Shown: one piece after another, positions 25,994 through 34,983 of the stretch
How positions within the stretch are numbered: position 1 is the stretch's first letter
How the letters are laid out: the number at the start of each line of letters is the position of its first letter
Source: Thioclava arctica
GTDB taxonomy: Bacteria > Pseudomonadota > Alphaproteobacteria > Rhodobacterales > Rhodobacteraceae
Direction of reading: 5' to 3'
DNA length: 64,000 nt
Assembly: GCF_040892615.1 (NCBI RefSeq)
Contig: NZ_JBFRYC010000001.1
Span: forward strand, 496,001 to 560,000
The notes under the pieces: model-generated
Database searches by the model: none
What the model saw: only the letters and a program-made list of their open reading frames with translations
What the model was told of the DNA's origin: nothing
Position numbers and translations under genes: made by a program

Positions 25994-26943
25994 CGATCAA
26001 TGCGGGCGCGGATCTTGCGCGCCGGTGCGCCCGATTTGCGCTCGCGGTAAAACACATAAATTCCTGATGCGAGGATGATCGACGTGCCCAGTATCGTCAG
26101 CGCATCGGGAAAATTGCCAAAGACCAAATAGCCCACCAGCGTGGCCCCCAGAATCTCGAGATATTGCAGCGGAGCAAGTAGACTGGCCTCGACCTTGCTG
26201 AAGGCCAGAGTGATCAGCAAAAAGGTCAGCGCGATCAGCGCCCCCGAGGCAAATAGCGCCCCAAGCGCCCAGCCCGGCAGGGCCGATAGCGGCGTGGTGT
26301 GGCGCCCCATCAGCCCCAGCGCAAGCTGCGCCCCCCCGAGAATGGCCGCCCCCGACAGCGCCACCCCGATCTGAAACGACAGCGCCGAGCGGTGCTTGCG
26401 CGTAGCCTTGCGCAGCACGATCATATTGAGCGCATAAGCCAGCGCGCCAAGGGCTGGCAGCAAAACTACCGGCCCGAAAATCTCGAAATTCGGGCGGATT
26501 ACGATCAGCGCGCCGATCAGCCCGATCGCCACCGCAATGTAGCGCCGCATCCCAGGTTTCTCACCCAGAAACGGGCCCGCGAGCAGCGTCAGCACCAAGG
26601 GCTCGATAAAGAAAATCGAGATCGCCGTGGCGATGGGCATGGTTCGATAGGCATAGATCAAGCATAGCGAGACCACCGCCACCAGCGCCCCGGACAGCAC
26701 TGCAGGCCAAGACAGCACCGATCCCCGCAGCCCTTTGCGCGCCAAAAGCAGCAAGGGCAAAAACCAGATCGCCTGCGCCAATGTGCGCCAGACCGTTACG
26801 TCAAAGGGGGCGGCGAACCCGGTCAGCGTTTTGGAAATCGCATCGCCGATCGGAAGCAGCGCCATTGCTGCACACATCGCCATCATGCCGGCGATCTGGG
26901 AGGGCGCGGCGTCGGGCTGGGCGCTGAAATCGGCGTTGGACAT
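25990..26943 (-). CDS. EamA/DMT-family transporter
   Basis: The 317-residue product has ten predicted membrane spans arranged as two EamA repeats, each of about 130-140 residues (first: PIGDAISKTLTGFAAPFDV; second: LGALAYALNMIVLRKATRK). RhaT/YdcZ-like proteins of this family export amino acids or other metabolites, but the substrate cannot be read from sequence. ATG 26943 follows GGGAGGT. A short basic tail is cytoplasmic. The gene is convergent with znuB and overlaps its stop. Confidence 0.85.
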   Translation of the reverse strand: MSNADFSAQPDAAPSQIAGMMAMCAAMALLPIGDAISKTLTGFAAPFDVTVWRTLAQAIWFLPLLLLARKGLRGSVLSWPAVLSGALVAVVSLCLIYAYRTMPIATAISIFFIEPLVLTLLAGPFLGEKPGMRRYIAVAIGLIGALIVIRPNFEIFGPVVLLPALGALAYALNMIVLRKATRKHRSALSFQIGVALSGAAILGGAQLALGLMGRHTTPLSALPGWALGALFASGALIALTFLLITLAFSKVEASLLAPLQYLEILGATLVGYLVFGNFPDALTILGTSIILASGIYVFYRERKSGAPARKIRARIDR

Positions 26944-27115
26944 TGAAACCTCCCGCAAATGCTCCGTGAAAACGGGGCAACATCTTTGATCCGGGCGTTC
27001 AGGATGGCTGTGAAACCTGCGGAGAGGCCGGGCGACGCCATCGCCCTTGCGGTCTTGGTTAGCGCCGGGTCGCGATTGCGTCAAGCCGGGCAGTCGGGAG
27101 CGGGCAGTCAGGGCA

Positions 27116-27139
27116 GGGGGCGCAACGCTCTGCGCCCCC
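27116..27139. terminator. Hairpin downstream of the SulP gene
   Basis: GGGGGCGCA at 27116-27124 pairs perfectly with TGCGCCCCC at 27131-27139 around ACGCTC. It begins 11 bases past the SulP stop on the minus strand. There is no T tract, so it may slow or protect rather than terminate. Confidence 0.5.
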
Positions 27140-27149
27140 AAAGCCTGGG

Positions 27150-28625
27150 TTAGTGATCGGTGACCGCTTTGCCGCCATTGGACAGCCGGTCGATGATCGT
27201 TTCGGTCGCCTGGTTCATGCCCACGACCTTCACATCGGTGCCTTGCATGCGGAACTTGCCCACCGCACGATCCAGTGCGGCCACCGAGGAAATGTCCCAG
27301 ATATGGGCATGCGTTAGGTCGATCACGACGCGATCCAGTTTCTCGCGGAAATCAAAGGCGCGGTTGAATTCCTCGACCGTGGCGAAAAAGATCTGACCCT
27401 TGATGTAATAGGTGCGCAGGCGGTGTTCCTCGTTCAGACGCGAGGACATATCGGTCATCTTCGCGATCTTGCCGGCAAAGAAGATCCCCGACAGCAGCAC
27501 GCCCACCAGCACCCCGATGGCGAGATTATGCGTGGCCACGACAAAGCCCACGGTGGCCAGCATCACGATATTGGAGGACATCGGCATCGTGCGCAGCTGG
27601 CCCAGCGAGGCCCAGCTGAACGTGCCAATCGACACCATGATCATGATCGCAACCAGCGCGGGCATCGGGATACGCCCGACCCATTCGCCCAGTACAACGC
27701 AAAAGATCAGCAGCGACACGCCCGCCACCAGCGTCGACAGGCGCTGGCGCCCGCCCGAGGTCACGTTGATCACCGACTGCCCGATCATCGCACAGCCCGC
27801 CATGCCGCCGACAAAACCGGTCGCAAAATTGGCGATGCCTTGGCCGTAACATTCTTGACGGCGATCTGAGATCGTGTCGGTCATCTCATCCACGATATTC
27901 TGCGTCATCAGGCTTTCGAGCAGCCCTACGACCGCCACGGCGACCGAATAGGGCAGGATGATTTGCAGCGTGTGCAGGTTGAACGGCACGTTGGGGATCA
28001 GGAAGGAGGGCAGCTCATCAGGCAACGCGCCCATATCCGAGACGGTGTGCACATCGCCCAAACCCAGCCCCATCGTGATCGCTGACAGCACCAAGATTGC
28101 GATCAGCGGCGAAGGGATCGCCCGAAACACGCGCGGCAGCAGATAGATGATCGCCAAGCCAGCCGCGACCAGCGCATAGGTGATCGGGGGCACTTTGGAG
28201 GGGTCCAACTCGGGCCATTGCGCCATGAAAATCATGATCGCGAGCGCGTTCACGAACCCCGTCATCACCGATTTCGACACGAAACGCATCACATGGCCCA
28301 AGTTCAGCAAGCCCGCGATCATCTGGATCACGCCCGCCAAAATCGTGGCCGCCAACAGGTAATCCAACCCGTGCTCGCGCACCAAGCTGCCCATCAACAC
28401 CGCAGTGGCTGCCGTCGCCGCCGAGATCATCCCCGGCCGCCCACCGAAAAACGCGGTGATCGTGGCGATCATGAACGAGGCATAAAGCCCCACTTTCGGA
28501 TCCACCCCGGCGATGATCGAAAACGCGATGGCCTCGGGGATCAGCGCCAGCGCGACGACAAGGCCGGACAGGATATCGGTGCGGACATTGCCGAACCATT
28601 GGGTCCGCCAGATTGAAAAGGTCAT
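27150..28625 (-). CDS. SulP-family anion transporter with STAS domain
   Basis: The 491-residue inner-membrane protein has 10-12 hydrophobic spans; the early block SGLVVALALIPEAIAFSIIA is the SulP signature region. A cytoplasmic STAS domain occupies about residues 385-491 (VVIDLTHAHIWDISSVAALD). SulP proteins carry sulfate, bicarbonate or organic anions; the substrate is not evident. ATG 28625 follows GGAGTG, and a GGCCCGC/GCGGGCC hairpin lies in its leader at 28647-28672. It is downstream of DUF1638 on the same strand with a 135-base gap. Confidence 0.9.
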   Translation of the reverse strand: MTFSIWRTQWFGNVRTDILSGLVVALALIPEAIAFSIIAGVDPKVGLYASFMIATITAFFGGRPGMISAATAATAVLMGSLVREHGLDYLLAATILAGVIQMIAGLLNLGHVMRFVSKSVMTGFVNALAIMIFMAQWPELDPSKVPPITYALVAAGLAIIYLLPRVFRAIPSPLIAILVLSAITMGLGLGDVHTVSDMGALPDELPSFLIPNVPFNLHTLQIILPYSVAVAVVGLLESLMTQNIVDEMTDTISDRRQECYGQGIANFATGFVGGMAGCAMIGQSVINVTSGGRQRLSTLVAGVSLLIFCVVLGEWVGRIPMPALVAIMIMVSIGTFSWASLGQLRTMPMSSNIVMLATVGFVVATHNLAIGVLVGVLLSGIFFAGKIAKMTDMSSRLNEEHRLRTYYIKGQIFFATVEEFNRAFDFREKLDRVVIDLTHAHIWDISSVAALDRAVGKFRMQGTDVKVVGMNQATETIIDRLSNGGKAVTDH

Positions 28626-28760
28626 AGGACACTCCGGGAATGCAAAGGCCCGCAGCGGGGGAGGCGCGGGCCGAACGACGTCAATTTGAGGCTGGACATA
28701 TCGCCGCAACGTCGAAAAGCCAAGCAAACCTTGGCGGATTTCAGAGAAACTTAAGGCCGG

Positions 28761-29423
28761 TTAAGCCGATGTGACGGGTTTATGCGCAAAATCTGCAAGG
28801 CTTGTGGCCAAATCGCCATAGCCAGTAAAGCGCCGTTCATAGCGCAGACCCAACCGCGCTGCCGCCTCGGCAGCCTTGGCATCAAGGGCTGGATCGTTGG
28901 TTTGCGCCTGATAGATCAGCCGGTCGTAATTGCCAAACATCATCTCGATCAGCTCGGGATGGCGATCAAACCCCATCGGGCGCCACACGAAAGCATCGAA
29001 TTGGCGCACCAGAAAATCGGTGAGATAGAACGCGGTGATTTCATTCTCGGCAGTCTGGGCGAAGGCCTCATTTCCTTCAAAGAAGGAATAACAATGCGGC
29101 CCGGCGATCATCTCGACGCCCAGTTCCTTGCATTTTTCCAACAAGTGTCCGCCCGTGCCACAATCTGCGTAAACGACAAAAATATCATCGTAATCCGCGC
29201 GATGTTTGACCACCGCATCGGCCACCGCTTGGGTGATCTTATCGGGATACAGGTGGAGATTGGCGGGCAGGCAGGTCAGATCCAGATGATCCCAGCGATT
29301 GATCCGCTTGAGGTCCAAAATCTCTCGCGCCAACGCGCCACAGGCAATCAACAAAAGCCGACCAGAGCCTTGCGGGGCCAACCCGTCTTTGGACAGGATA
29401 CTGTCCCCGGGAAGCTGGGTCAT
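28761..29423 (-). CDS. DUF1638 protein
   Basis: The 220-residue cytoplasmic protein fits DUF1638: LLLIACGALAREI near residue 23, VVYADCGTGGHLLEKC near residue 83, and GPHCYSFFEGNEAF near residue 107. The several conserved Cys and His residues suggest metal or corrinoid handling. From memory, this family has been linked in roseobacters to a split B12-dependent methionine synthase; the corrinoid protein 300 bases upstream fits that. Its ATG overlaps the stop of a 52-aa membrane protein, so the two are probably co-translated. Confidence 0.8.
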   Translation of the reverse strand: MTQLPGDSILSKDGLAPQGSGRLLLIACGALAREILDLKRINRWDHLDLTCLPANLHLYPDKITQAVADAVVKHRADYDDIFVVYADCGTGGHLLEKCKELGVEMIAGPHCYSFFEGNEAFAQTAENEITAFYLTDFLVRQFDAFVWRPMGFDRHPELIEMMFGNYDRLIYQAQTNDPALDAKAAEAAARLGLRYERRFTGYGDLATSLADFAHKPVTSA

Positions 29424-29578
29424 TCCACCCGTGCCATCAACCGCATCACACCCGCCGCAATCAGAACCATCAACCCCAGCGTCGCAATCGGCATGCCTGA
29501 CATGGCAAACGCCCAAATCGTCACCCCGGCCATCACGATGACAAATACGATCAGCATAAGAAAATGTGGTAGCGGCAT
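29420..29578 (-). CDS. Small membrane protein, 52 aa, coupled to DUF1638
   Basis: Read from ATG 29578, the product begins MPLPHFLMLIVFVIVMAG, continues WAFAMSGMPIATLGLMVLIA and ends ARVE. It has two hydrophobic segments, at about residues 6-22 and 28-45, so it should be a hairpin membrane protein. GGAGGG lies 7 bases before the ATG, and the stop overlaps the DUF1638 start as ATGA. The strong ribosome site and coupling make it a real gene despite its size. No function is known to me. Confidence 0.75.
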   Translation of the reverse strand: MPLPHFLMLIVFVIVMAGVTIWAFAMSGMPIATLGLMVLIAAGVMRLMARVE

Positions 29579-29625
29579 GCGCGGTCCCTCCATTGTTTTA
29601 AGTATGGGGCGCGCGAAGCCAAAGG

Positions 29626-29658
29626 AAAAGGCCCCGACGAAAAAAATCGGAGCCTTTT
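29626..29658 (-). terminator. Intrinsic terminator after the corrinoid protein gene
   Basis: AAAAGGCCCCGA and TCGGAGCCTTTT form a 12-bp stem with one mismatch around a 9-base loop. On the minus strand it lies about 40 bases after the corrinoid-protein stop and is followed by CTTTTCCTTT. It separates that gene from the small membrane protein and DUF1638. Confidence 0.7.
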
Positions 29659-29700
29659 GTCAGGTCAAATGTCGCGGTCGCGCCGCGCAGGTGGGCAAGA

Positions 29701-30402
29701 TCACGCCGAAAGTTGGTTATGCTTGCGTGCGATGAAATCCTTGGCCGTTTCCACCGCGACGGCAGCATCGCGGCAATAGGCATCTGCACCGATCGCGCGG
29801 CCGAATTCCTCATTCAGCGGCGCGCCGCCGACCAGAACGATGTAGTCGTCGCGAATGCCCTGTTCCTTCATCGTGTCGATCACGACTTTCATATAGGGCA
29901 TCGTGGTGGTCAGCAGGGCCGACATGCCAATGATATCTGCGCCTTCGGCGGCTGCGGTCTCAAGATATTTCTCGACCGGGTTGTTAATGCCAAGGTCGAT
30001 AATCTCAAATCCGGCCCCTTCCATCATCATCGCGACAAGATTCTTGCCGATGTCATGGATGTCGCCTTTGACCGTGCCGATGACCATCTTGCCCATGCGC
30101 GGGGCACCGGTCTCGATCAGCAGCGGCTTGAGAATTGACATGCCGCCCTTCATGGCATTCGCCGCCAGCAGCACTTCGGGGACAAACAAGATGCCATCGC
30201 GGAAATCATGCCCCACGATCGTCATGCCTGCGACCAGTGCCTTGGTCAGAATGTCATAGGGGGTCCAGCCACGATCCAGCAGGATATGGGTGGCCTCTTC
30301 GATCTCTTCCTTGAGACCGTCGTAAAGGTCGTCCATCATCTGCGCGGTCAGCTCGGCATCGTCGAGCTCGGAGAGGATGATGTCTTCGTTGTCTTCGGCC
30401 AT
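29701..30402 (-). CDS. Corrinoid (B12-binding) methyltransferase carrier protein
   Basis: The 233-residue product has the two-part layout of methyltransferase corrinoid proteins: a four-helix cap domain (about residues 1-95) and a Rossmann-like B12 domain with GDIHDIGKN at residues 113-121, in which H116 would bind cobalt, followed by SALLTTTM and LVGGAPLNEEFG. It resembles the cobalamin module of MetH and of MtbC/MtaC. With the Bmt-type enzyme 1.4 kb away and DUF1638 downstream, a split methionine synthase is the likeliest role. AGGAGA precedes the ATG. Confidence 0.9.
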   Translation of the reverse strand: MAEDNEDIILSELDDAELTAQMMDDLYDGLKEEIEEATHILLDRGWTPYDILTKALVAGMTIVGHDFRDGILFVPEVLLAANAMKGGMSILKPLLIETGAPRMGKMVIGTVKGDIHDIGKNLVAMMMEGAGFEIIDLGINNPVEKYLETAAAEGADIIGMSALLTTTMPYMKVVIDTMKEQGIRDDYIVLVGGAPLNEEFGRAIGADAYCRDAAVAVETAKDFIARKHNQLSA

Positions 30403-30523
30403 GTGCCTGATCTCCTGATAGCCGCCTTGACCCTGTGGTGGGGCGCGTGGCCCGTCAAGTCTTGGCGAATTGCGACATACGCGGTGTTTCGTGCGACGTC
30501 ACGCGCTGTTATGCGGTGGCGTC

Positions 30524-30553
30524 TTGGCAAACGTTCCTATTTCGTTCTAGATT
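30524..30553 (+). promoter_or_regulatory. Promoter placing the PA0069-type mRNA start at its ATG
   Basis: TTGGCA at 30524-30529 and TAGATT at 30548-30553 are 18 bases apart. The expected start, about 7 bases on, falls at the ATG at 30560. No ribosome site precedes that ATG, so the message may be leaderless. Confidence 0.35.
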
Positions 30554-30559
30554 GGCGGC

Positions 30560-31654
30560 ATGAGTCTGCCATTCGATCTGCCGCCCACCGATCCCAACCT
30601 GCGACTGCGCGCGCGCGGTGCGGCCGCGCAGCCTGCGGGCCGGTTTGAACCCTATGCGCGGGCACCCGAGCATGACGGCTGGGACATCCCCGAGGAAGAG
30701 CGACTGGCGCGCACCGAGGTCAGTGTCGAGCGCCCGCGCTCTGTTATCACGCGCAACGACTCGCCCGATCTGCCCTTTGACCGCTCGCTCAACCCCTATC
30801 GCGGCTGCGAACATGGCTGCATCTATTGCTTTGCGCGCCCCAGCCATGGCTATCTGGGACTCTCGGCGGGGCTGGATTTTGAAACCCGGCTGGTGGCGCG
30901 CCCCGAGGCCCCGCGCGTGCTGGAGACGGAGCTGCGCAAACCGGGCTACAAGGTGCGCCCGATCGCGATTGGCACCAATACCGACCCCTACCAGCCGATC
31001 GAGCGAAAATGGGGTGTGATGCGCGGCGTGCTTGAGGTGTTGGCGGCCCATCGCCACCCCGTCGCCATCGTAACGCGCGGCTCGTTGATCTTGCGCGATC
31101 TGGATTTGCTGAGCGACATGGCTGCTGCTGGTCTGGTGCAGGTCGGTATCTCGATCACGACGCTCGATGCCAGCCTTGCGCGCGCAATGGAGCCGCGTGC
31201 CCCCAGCCCGCCGACGCGCATCCGCATGATCCGTGAACTCGCGCGCGCCGGTATCCCGGTGCGGGTGATGGCCGCGCCGATGATCCCCGGCCTCACCGAT
31301 CACGAGCTCGAAGCGATTTTGACCGAGGCGCGCCGGGCCGGAGCCAAAGCCGCCTCGATGATGCCTTTGCGCTTGCCCCATGAGGTCGCGCCGCTGTTTG
31401 CCGATTGGCTGGAACGCCATCGCCCCGGTCAGGCCGCAAAGGTGCTTGGGCGCGTGCGCGATATGCGCGGTGGCAAGCTGAATGATCCGCGGTTTGGTAC
31501 ACGGATGAAGGGTGAGGGCGAGATGGCCGAGCTGCTCGCGCAGCGTTTCGCACTGTCGTGCAAGCGATTGGGGCTGGCGCGTGCCTTGCCCGATCTGGAC
31601 TGCGCGCAATTCCACCTGCCCCCGCGCGCGGGCGATCAGTTTGAATTGTTCTGA
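30560..31654 (+). CDS. PA0069-family radical SAM protein
   Basis: The 364-residue product carries the radical SAM cysteine motif CEHGCIYCFAR near residue 90, which would hold a 4Fe-4S cluster. Flanking blocks NPYRGCEHG, SLNPYRG and TNTDPYQPIERKW are those of the PA0069/SplB-like family. It is related to spore photoproduct lyase, but the organism type does not form spores, so DNA photoproduct repair is not implied. Function is unknown. It is divergent from the corrinoid gene and convergent with bmt. Confidence 0.88.
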   Translation: MSLPFDLPPTDPNLRLRARGAAAQPAGRFEPYARAPEHDGWDIPEEERLARTEVSVERPRSVITRNDSPDLPFDRSLNPYRGCEHGCIYCFARPSHGYLGLSAGLDFETRLVARPEAPRVLETELRKPGYKVRPIAIGTNTDPYQPIERKWGVMRGVLEVLAAHRHPVAIVTRGSLILRDLDLLSDMAAAGLVQVGISITTLDASLARAMEPRAPSPPTRIRMIRELARAGIPVRVMAAPMIPGLTDHELEAILTEARRAGAKAASMMPLRLPHEVAPLFADWLERHRPGQAAKVLGRVRDMRGGKLNDPRFGTRMKGEGEMAELLAQRFALSCKRLGLARALPDLDCAQFHLPPRAGDQFELF

Positions 31655-31682
31655 AAGCACGGCCATGATCCAATCTCTCCCG

Positions 31683-31706
31683 CACCGAAGATTTCTGTCT
31701 TCGGTG
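31683..31706. terminator. Hairpin between convergent radical SAM and bmt genes
   Basis: CACCGAAGA pairs perfectly with TCTTCGGTG around TTTCTG. It lies 28 bases after one gene and 65 bases after the other on the opposite strand, next to the interspersed repeat. No T tract follows on either side. Confidence 0.5.
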
Positions 31707-31711
31707 GCCCG

Positions 31712-31748
31712 TTTCATCTGGCAAGAAATACTCCCGCCGGAGGCATCC
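31712..31748 (+). repeat. Interspersed intergenic repeat, copy 2
   Basis: TTTCATCTGGCAAGAAATAC followed by TCCCGCCGGAGGCATCC, 35 of 37 positions identical to 13759-13795. Here only the right half is present; the inverted left arm seen at copy 1 is replaced by a different hairpin. Confidence 0.6.
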
Positions 31749-31771
31749 TGCCCCCGCAACAGGCGCTCCGC

Positions 31772-32782
31772 TTAGCTGCGGCGGCGTCCACGCCGTTCGC
31801 GCTTAGCGCCACCTTCACCCAGCCCGTCATCTTCTGACGAGAAGCCGCCCAGCTTGGCGGAAATCTCTTCCAGCGTCGGGCGCTCGCCACGCGGGGTGTT
31901 TTCCAATGCGGCCCGCATCGCGCGCAGGTGATCGGGCATTGTGCCGCAGCAGCCGCCGATGATCGTGGCGCCGCAATCGCGCGCCATCACCGCATAGGCA
32001 CCCATCAATTCGGGCGTGCCGTCATAATGGATATGGCCATCGACATATTTCGGAATGCCCGCATTGCCCTTGGCGATGATCGGGCGTTCGGTTCCCGTCG
32101 CGGCAAAGCCCAGAATCGTGCGCAAAAGATCCGCCGCGCCGACCCCGCAATTGGCGCCAAAGGCCATCGGCGGATGCGCCAGCTTTTCGACCATCGCTAC
32201 CATCGCGGTCGAGGTCAGCCCCATCATCGTGCGCCCGGCGGTGTCAAAGCTCATCGTGCCACACCAAGGCATACCCGCCAAATGGCAGGCCTCGGCGGCG
32301 GCCTTGTATTCCTCGGGCGCGCTGATCGTTTCGGCCCAAAGCACATCCGCGCCGCCTTCTTTCAGACCCTCGGCCTGTTCGTGAAACATTTCCACTGCCA
32401 GCTCATGGGTCAGCGTGCCCATCGGCGCGAAAATATCGCCCGTCGGCCCGATCGAGCCCGCCACGATCACCGGGCGGCCCGCAGCATCCGCGACATCGCG
32501 CCCGATTTCGGCCGCCAGTCGGTTCAACTCGCGTACGCGGCTTTGCGCATCATGCAGTTTGAGGCGCGAGGCATTGCCGCCAAAGCTGTTTGTGAGGAAA
32601 ATATCCGAGCCCGCATCAACCGCCAGCGAATAAAGCTGCTTGATCTTGCCCGGCTCATCGGCATTCCACAGCTCGGGCGCATCCCCCGAGGACAGCCCCA
32701 TATTGAACAGGTTGGTACCCGTCGCGCCATCGGCCATCAGCCAATCGCGAGTTTCCAGAAGGCGGCTTAGCGCATCGGTCAT
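31772..32782 (-). CDS. bmt: Homocysteine S-methyltransferase family (Bmt/BHMT-like)
   Basis: The 336-residue TIM-barrel enzyme moves a methyl group to homocysteine to make methionine. Zinc-binding cysteines appear in GANCGVGAADL near residue 207 and GGCCGTMPDHL near residue 276. The product starts MTDALSRLLE at ATG 32782 behind GAGGC. The basic tail GGAKRERRGRRRS is an odd extension. In Rhodobacterales such proteins are annotated as betaine-homocysteine methyltransferases, but the nearby corrinoid protein makes the homocysteine half of a split MetH equally likely. Confidence 0.87.
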   Translation of the reverse strand: MTDALSRLLETRDWLMADGATGTNLFNMGLSSGDAPELWNADEPGKIKQLYSLAVDAGSDIFLTNSFGGNASRLKLHDAQSRVRELNRLAAEIGRDVADAAGRPVIVAGSIGPTGDIFAPMGTLTHELAVEMFHEQAEGLKEGGADVLWAETISAPEEYKAAAEACHLAGMPWCGTMSFDTAGRTMMGLTSTAMVAMVEKLAHPPMAFGANCGVGAADLLRTILGFAATGTERPIIAKGNAGIPKYVDGHIHYDGTPELMGAYAVMARDCGATIIGGCCGTMPDHLRAMRAALENTPRGERPTLEEISAKLGGFSSEDDGLGEGGAKRERRGRRRS

Positions 32783-32877
32783 CAGTGCCTCGATTCCATG
32801 GCGTTGTGGGGCGCGCGGTGGGGCGGCCCTTTTCTCTGTCCTGCCACGCTGGGCGACAATTGGCAAATTCCTTTCCT

Positions 32878-34905
32878 TCAAGATGATCTTGAGCAGGATT
32901 TGAACGGGGCGCGCGCAGGCGGATGAATTTGCCCCTCGTTTGGCTCGGAAACTGGCGTTTGGGAGGGGGCGCATAGGGCGGGTGGCGCATGGATTGCGCG
33001 CGCGATATCCGCCGCCCCGAGCATTAACGCCCCGCGTGAGGGCGCGGCGATGTAGCGCGGGCTCAGGCGGGGCGCAAAACCCATCTTGAACTGGCGCAGC
33101 CCAGCAGCGCTGGCGCCCTTTTCGGCGCGATCCCAGATCTTGCGCGCAGGCCCAGCGATATCGGCGGCGCGTGGGGGCAGGGCGGCCAGCGAAACGCGCG
33201 AAACACCGCACGCACGCGCGGCGTCAATCGCCGCCAGTATCAGCGCATGCATCGTGCCATCGGGCGCATCTGGGGCTGGGCGCATTAGGTCCAGAACCCA
33301 AGCGGCGTGACCGGTATGAAAGCTGGCAAATCCGATGATCGCGCCGTTGTGGCGCGCGACAATCACAGCCTGATCTGCGACATATGCGGCGCTGAAACGG
33401 CCCATCGAAAAGCCCCGCTCGGCCCCGCGTGCGTACGCCCAAACTGCCGCGATCCGTGCCAAATCACCCGCATCCGGAGCGGCCTCGAACGCGCAGCAGA
33501 TCCCAGCCTTTTCGGCCTTGCGCAGCTTGCGTCGCAGACCGGCGCGCGCGGGCGTTGCAAGCTGAAACTCTGACAGGTCCAGCCAGCATTCCAAGGCCAC
33601 GGGGGCCACATGCCAGCCAGATTTGCGCGCAATGCTGGCAGAGCGCGGGCCGAGTTTATAGGCGCAAGCGATCCGCCCTTCATCGCGCGCATTTTCGCGC
33701 AGTTGGGCCAAATGGGTTGGCATATCGACATCGCCAAAGGGGTCAAGAAGACCGATCAGCGCTTGGGATGTGCGCCCGATCATCCAGCCGCTGCGCGCAT
33801 CAGGGCTTAGCAGCACCGAATGCTCGCCTTGACGTAGCAAACCAAGCTCTGGCTGATCCGATTGCCCGATCAGATGCGCCAAACGCGGTGTGAGCACGGG
33901 GGCGGGCGGCACGAGATGGGGGCGCAGGCGCGCGGGATGCGCGCGATCCGAGAGTGCAAGCGCCGCCATCGCCAAAAGGGCAGGCGCCCCGTAATAGACC
34001 AGCCGCCACGCAAGAATTGCCGCCAACAACGGAGCGGTTTCGGGCTGAGGAAGTAGCGCCAGAAGCGTCACTTCGAACGGACCAACCCCTCCGGGTGAGC
34101 CAGAGACAAACCCCGCCCCAAGTGCGATCAGAAAGGCCGGATACAGCGCCAGCGCGCCGATCCCACTGCCCGTAGGCAGCAAAAGCCACAGCGCCAGTGC
34201 CGCAAAGGCGGTATCGAGCAAGCACAGCCACAAAAGACGCCCCATGACGGGCAGCGTCGGCAGGCGCAGATGCCAGCGCGCGATTTTCATCCCCGGCTTC
34301 CATAGCGCCACTCCGGTCAGCACACCGCCCAACAGCAAAGCGATGCCCGCCATGGCGCGCACGGCCCAAGCCCCTTGGTCCGCCAATGGCACAGGCAGCG
34401 CGATCAGCACCAAGGCGCCAAGCAACGCCCAGGCAGCCAGAAAACTGGCCGCGACTGCGGCAGTCAGGCGCGACGCCTCGAGCAGCGACATTCCCGGCAA
34501 CATCCGCCAGCGCACCAGCGCGCCCGAAATCAGGCCAAAGCCCACGGTTTGCGAAATCGCGATGGCAACCCAGCCGGCGCGGCGCGCCCGCTCGGGCGGC
34601 TGACCCGTGCCAAGCGCGCGATGCAACAGCGCGTCATAATTGGCCAAAGCCGCGAAGGAACAGGCGCTGGCGAATGCGGCGAGGGTCCATTGCAGCGGCG
34701 ACACCTGCGCGAAAGCGGCCGCAATCGCGCCCCAGTCAAGCGCCGCAATCCGTTCGCGCAGCAACAGCGCAAAGCAAGCCAACAGCGCGATCACCACGAT
34801 CTGACGCCTCAGCGCGCCCGCCCAACCGGGCAGGCGCATCTGGCGCGCTTGCACCGCCGAACGGGCGGACCCTGTTCGCGACGTGCTGGACTTGTGTTGC
34901 GCCAT
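32878..34905 (-). CDS. MprF-like aminoacyl-phosphatidylglycerol synthase/flippase
   Basis: The 675-residue product has an N-terminal membrane half of about 330 residues with several spans (flippase part, including GFVSGSPGGVGPFEVTLLAL) and a C-terminal DUF2156 acyltransferase domain (GLRRKLRKAEKAGI, GFASFHTGHAAWVLDLMRP, LRQFKMGFAPRLSPRYI). MprF enzymes charge phosphatidylglycerol with lysine or alanine, making the surface less negative. ATG 34905 follows CAGGAG. The amino acid used, or whether this is an ornithine-lipid-related variant, is not clear from sequence. Confidence 0.85.
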   Translation of the reverse strand: MAQHKSSTSRTGSARSAVQARQMRLPGWAGALRRQIVVIALLACFALLLRERIAALDWGAIAAAFAQVSPLQWTLAAFASACSFAALANYDALLHRALGTGQPPERARRAGWVAIAISQTVGFGLISGALVRWRMLPGMSLLEASRLTAAVAASFLAAWALLGALVLIALPVPLADQGAWAVRAMAGIALLLGGVLTGVALWKPGMKIARWHLRLPTLPVMGRLLWLCLLDTAFAALALWLLLPTGSGIGALALYPAFLIALGAGFVSGSPGGVGPFEVTLLALLPQPETAPLLAAILAWRLVYYGAPALLAMAALALSDRAHPARLRPHLVPPAPVLTPRLAHLIGQSDQPELGLLRQGEHSVLLSPDARSGWMIGRTSQALIGLLDPFGDVDMPTHLAQLRENARDEGRIACAYKLGPRSASIARKSGWHVAPVALECWLDLSEFQLATPARAGLRRKLRKAEKAGICCAFEAAPDAGDLARIAAVWAYARGAERGFSMGRFSAAYVADQAVIVARHNGAIIGFASFHTGHAAWVLDLMRPAPDAPDGTMHALILAAIDAARACGVSRVSLAALPPRAADIAGPARKIWDRAEKGASAAGLRQFKMGFAPRLSPRYIAAPSRGALMLGAADIARAIHAPPALCAPSQTPVSEPNEGQIHPPARAPFKSCSRSS

Positions 34906-34983
34906 TAAATTGCTCCTGGCCGACCCCAACTTGTCGAACAGGCTAGCGCAGAGCCGTTCACAGGCGCTTAACGCCCACACAGC

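Noticed and set aside
30560..31654. Spore photoproduct lyase assignment for the radical SAM gene
   Set aside because: The cysteine motif and flanking blocks fit the PA0069 branch, and the organism type is not a spore former.
32783..32877. Possible SAM or SAH riboswitch in front of bmt
   Set aside because: The 95-base leader shows no pairing or conserved core that I can match to a known methionine-related riboswitch.
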